Shown piece by piece: positions 4,695 through 6,382 of a DNA stretch of 6,382 nt (its first letter is position 1; every line of letters starts with the position of its first letter). The DNA is from JBDRGC01 sp043818215 (GTDB taxonomy: Bacteria; Chloroflexota; Anaerolineae; Anaerolineales; UBA11858). The position numbers and the translations under genes are program-made. The stretch is taken from positions 1 to 6,382 of the forward strand of contig JBDRGC010000330.1 of the NCBI GenBank assembly GCA_043818215.1, given 5' to 3'. The notes beneath the pieces are model-generated. The model searched no databases and was not told where the DNA came from. It worked only from the letters and a program-made list of their open reading frames with translations.

Positions 4695-5755
4695 CCGATA
4701 AAGCCATGCTTACACGGAATGGCAGCGTGCAGGTTTGTTTCGACCTCATGTATGAATATCTGTTTGAAGTCCATCCACAGGCTGCGATGTGTTTCAAAGC
4801 ATTAGGAACCTTTGCCCGGCCATCAGGCAGCGTGAGATTGTTATCCCGTATTGCGGGAATAGATATTCGCGATGACCCGATGGCACTCCAGACGCTGTCT
4901 CGTTACTCCTTGATCGATATTCGAATGGAAGCTGGACATCGGATCTGGAATACTCATATTCTTTATAAAGACTATGCCACGAAGAAACTCTTCGAAGATT
5001 CGGAGGAGACAATGAAGATGCGTAATGAATATTTGCAAACCTTGTCAGAGTGGTTGGTCGACTATTTGGAAACCACAGACCAGGAAGAATACAACAAGGT
5101 CTTCGATGGTGTTCTAGTAGCTCAAGATGACATTTTGAAAGCAATAGAGATCGCTATTGAAGAAAATAAGCTGGTGACAGCTTTGAAGATGCTGGTCGGT
5201 TCAGTTGCTAACTTGATGTTCTACGGTCAAAAGATGGGTGAATTAGATATAACCTTGAAAACCATTGAAGGAGGCTTGGCAAATATATCCAATGCGGATC
5301 AAGAAATGTTATCCACCTTGCTTACTGCCCGTCAACAGTTGGAAACTATCCATAACGAACTCAATGATGAAGTTCTCCGGTTGGAGAATGGATTGTCGGA
5401 CGAGATTTCACCAGTCCAAATGGTTGAAATATACTTCGATCTGTTCACGCGCCACCTGGTATTAGGGAATTTGGAAGCTTGTGAAGTTGTTTTGAGTCAG
5501 GCAAATCAGGTATTGCTAGAGAGGCAGCCCGAAAACCTATCCGAACTACTGGCAATTCATCGTGGATTATCGACTTATCTGGCAGTTGCGCAGGATGGTG
5601 GAATTCTATCCGTAGACGCCTCTTCACAGCCGCTCAACGTTCTCGATTTGCCACAGTGGGCACATAAACGTCTGAAGTTGTTACAAAAGTTAGCGGATCG
5701 AGTTTTTGAGACCTATGGGATTGATCAGGACACCATCAAATCTAGCGCTGATTAA
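4682..5755 (+). pseudogene. NB-ARC/STAND protein, C-terminal portion: winged helix plus helical sensor region
   Basis: This 357-codon frame continues the protein of 4047-4694. Its first ~100 residues are the winged-helix part of the STAND module (FDLMYEYLFEVHPQAAMCFKALGTFA-like helices, LQTLSRYSLIDI, then WNTHILYKDYA at 89-99, equivalent to the M-H-D / H-P-L-x-x-D-Y-A motif). The remaining ~250 residues are alpha-helical and acidic, probably a TPR-like or other helical sensor region; I see no nuclease, protease or TIR domain. The only start near the 5' end is a TTG at 4682 with no ribosome binding site. The two frames join in protein sense at CTTTGG (4679-4684) if one T is added, so I treat both as one broken gene. 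A sequencing error in the T-run is an alternative. Confidence 0.8.
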
Positions 5756-5957
5756 TGTGGTTTACTAGGGATGCCGTGGTTTTTTCAACGGACAGTTCTT
5801 GTGAGTCCAGGTTTTCCTTGTCAGTTTGCTCGTCTGATACTGGTATGTGAGATAGATTTCGAAGCAGCTGGCTGAATCTCTGCATGAAAAATACTACTTG
5901 TATCTCGGTGTTGATTTCGGGCATATCGGTTTGATGGTCATCAGGTAAGTTATTCAT
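5742..5957 (-). CDS. Small acidic hypothetical protein convergent with the NB-ARC gene
   Basis: A 71-aa protein starting MNNLPDDHQTDMPEINTE, with a central hydrophobic and aromatic helix (QVVFFMQRFSQLLRNL) and an acidic, Gln/Glu-rich tail. The ATG at 5957 has GGAG nine bases upstream, which is why I prefer it to the ATG at 6053, which has no ribosome binding site. Its 3' end overlaps the 3' end of the NB-ARC frame by 14 nt, tail to tail. I do not recognise the family; there is no signal peptide and no DNA-binding motif. It could be a partner or regulator of the STAND protein, but this rests on adjacency alone. Confidence 0.5.
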   Translation of the reverse strand: MNNLPDDHQTDMPEINTEIQVVFFMQRFSQLLRNLSHIPVSDEQTDKENLDSQELSVEKTTASLVNHINQR

Positions 5958-6127
5958 TGGATCAGTCTCCTTTATGATTGGGTGTTGCTGGCGTGAACTC
6001 AGCTTATAGAAATCTGGAGACTTATACTGTGATCCAAACTCAATTTCATTCAAGTGGTACCGTAAACTTGGATTTTCATGCTCTTCACTGGAAGAATGTC
6101 ATTGCATCATAATTTGGGTGATCAGGT

Positions 6128-6199
6128 CAGACCGAGACGGTTCTTCGCTGGCACCATGAGCTGGTACGTTTGAAATGGATGTATAAGCGGAAAAACAAA
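6128..6199 (+). pseudogene. Relic of an integrase-core (rve-type) transposase
   Basis: In this frame the codons read TETVLRWHHELVRLKW and then MYKRKNK, closely resembling the linker before the catalytic core of a common rve-type transposase group (E-T-V-L-R-W-H-R-E-L-V-R-R-K-W). A stop precedes it at 6119-6121 in the same frame and the R-P that normally precedes E-T-V lies in another frame, so the 5' side is broken. The 3' side diverges after 6199 and stops at 6277. Only about 24 codons are recognisable, so this is a decayed fragment. Similarity is from memory. Confidence 0.45.
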
Positions 6200-6210
6200 A
6201 GGGAAAGTGT

Positions 6211-6256
6211 CACAATCAACCACGTGTGCCCCGCCCTAGGGGTATGGGTGATTGTG
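6211..6256. repeat. Large hairpin with CCCC/GGGG apex
   Basis: CACAATCAACCA (6211-6222) pairs with 6245-6256 at 11 of 12 positions, and TGCCCC (6227-6232) pairs with GGGGTA (6239-6244, one wobble) around a GCCCTA loop, leaving a 4-nt bulge at 6223-6226. It starts where similarity of the transposase relic stops. No immediate T-run follows on the plus strand. It could be the end of a mobile element, a structured RNA or a recombination site. Confidence 0.5.
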
Positions 6257-6382
6257 TTTACATCTATATGCTGCTGATAAGACGGTGACCTGATGAGGGA
6301 CGACAACGCTTTGAGAAAAAATTGTTTTCCCTCACAACCCCAACCGCCTCCGTTTAGCCTTCTTCGTATCAGCAACCATAGG
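6257..6382. other. Right-edge stretch with no recognisable gene
   Basis: No supported coding region. The minus-strand frame 6127-6375 has no ribosome binding site, and its sequence runs through the transposase relic and the hairpin. A weak dyad (TGAG-AAAA with TTTT-CC-CTCA, about 6312-6334) is present. The neighbouring stretch 5958-6127 likewise holds only the upstream region of the small gene at 5742-5957. Confidence 0.4.

Noticed and set aside
5958..6053. N-terminal extension of the small minus-strand gene to the ATG at 6053
   Set aside because: No ribosome binding site at 6053, whereas the ATG at 5957 has a well-spaced GGAG.
6290..6320. CTGATGAG followed by GAGAAA, resembling a hammerhead ribozyme core
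   Set aside because: No stem II can form between the two motifs and the second motif does not match CGAAA, so the core cannot fold.
6127..6375. Minus-strand open frame of 82 codons at the right edge
   Set aside because: It reads through the hairpin and antisense to the transposase relic, has no ribosome binding site and no recognisable domain.

Overview
The window looks like a bacterial chromosome segment of the defence-island or mobile-island kind. No gene here fixes the taxon. The flavour of the HicA/HicB pair, the IS30-type transposase and the NB-ARC ATPase resembles large-genome, TA-rich bacteria such as Chloroflexota, but that is only an impression. The left third (abiE region) is visibly richer in G+C than the right half.

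Layout, left to right. (1) Positions 1-340: the start of an unrecognised minus-strand gene that runs off the left edge. It has a consensus sigma70 promoter (311-340) and, between promoter and start codon, a 54-nt nearly perfect hairpin followed by a T-run, which looks like a leader attenuator or terminator. (2) Positions 479-2168, minus: an AbiEi/AbiEii type IV toxin-antitoxin operon (antitoxin first, 8-nt overlap) with two palindromes in front of it. (3) Positions 2169-2547: AT-rich spacer with two tiny ATGA-overlapped ORFs. (4) Positions 2548-3152, minus: a hicA-hicB type II TA pair. (5) Positions 3159-3200: the 3' half of a tRNA-Arg(TCT) on the minus strand, broken exactly at the 5' edge of the anticodon loop. 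This is the footprint expected at one end of an element integrated in a tRNA gene. By orientation the element lies to the right and the chromosome (hicAB, abiE) to the left. (6) Positions 3620-4033: a 414-bp internally deleted IS30-family element with both terminal inverted repeats and only the C-terminal part of its transposase. (7) Positions 4047-5755, plus: an NB-ARC/STAND ATPase gene split in two frames by an apparent 1-nt shift at about 4681. Its probable original promoter (3589-3617) is separated from it by the IS30 remnant. (8) Positions 5742-5957, minus: a small convergent gene for a 71-aa acidic protein with a good ribosome binding site. (9) Positions 5958-6382: mostly non-coding, with a short relic of an integrase-core transposase and a large hairpin.

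Functionally, two toxin-antitoxin systems and a STAND ATPase sit around a tRNA integration site with IS debris. The shared theme is genome defence and mobile-element stability. No metabolic genes are visible. The least explained items are the attenuator-like leader at the left edge and the degraded, possibly island-borne NB-ARC locus with its small convergent neighbour.
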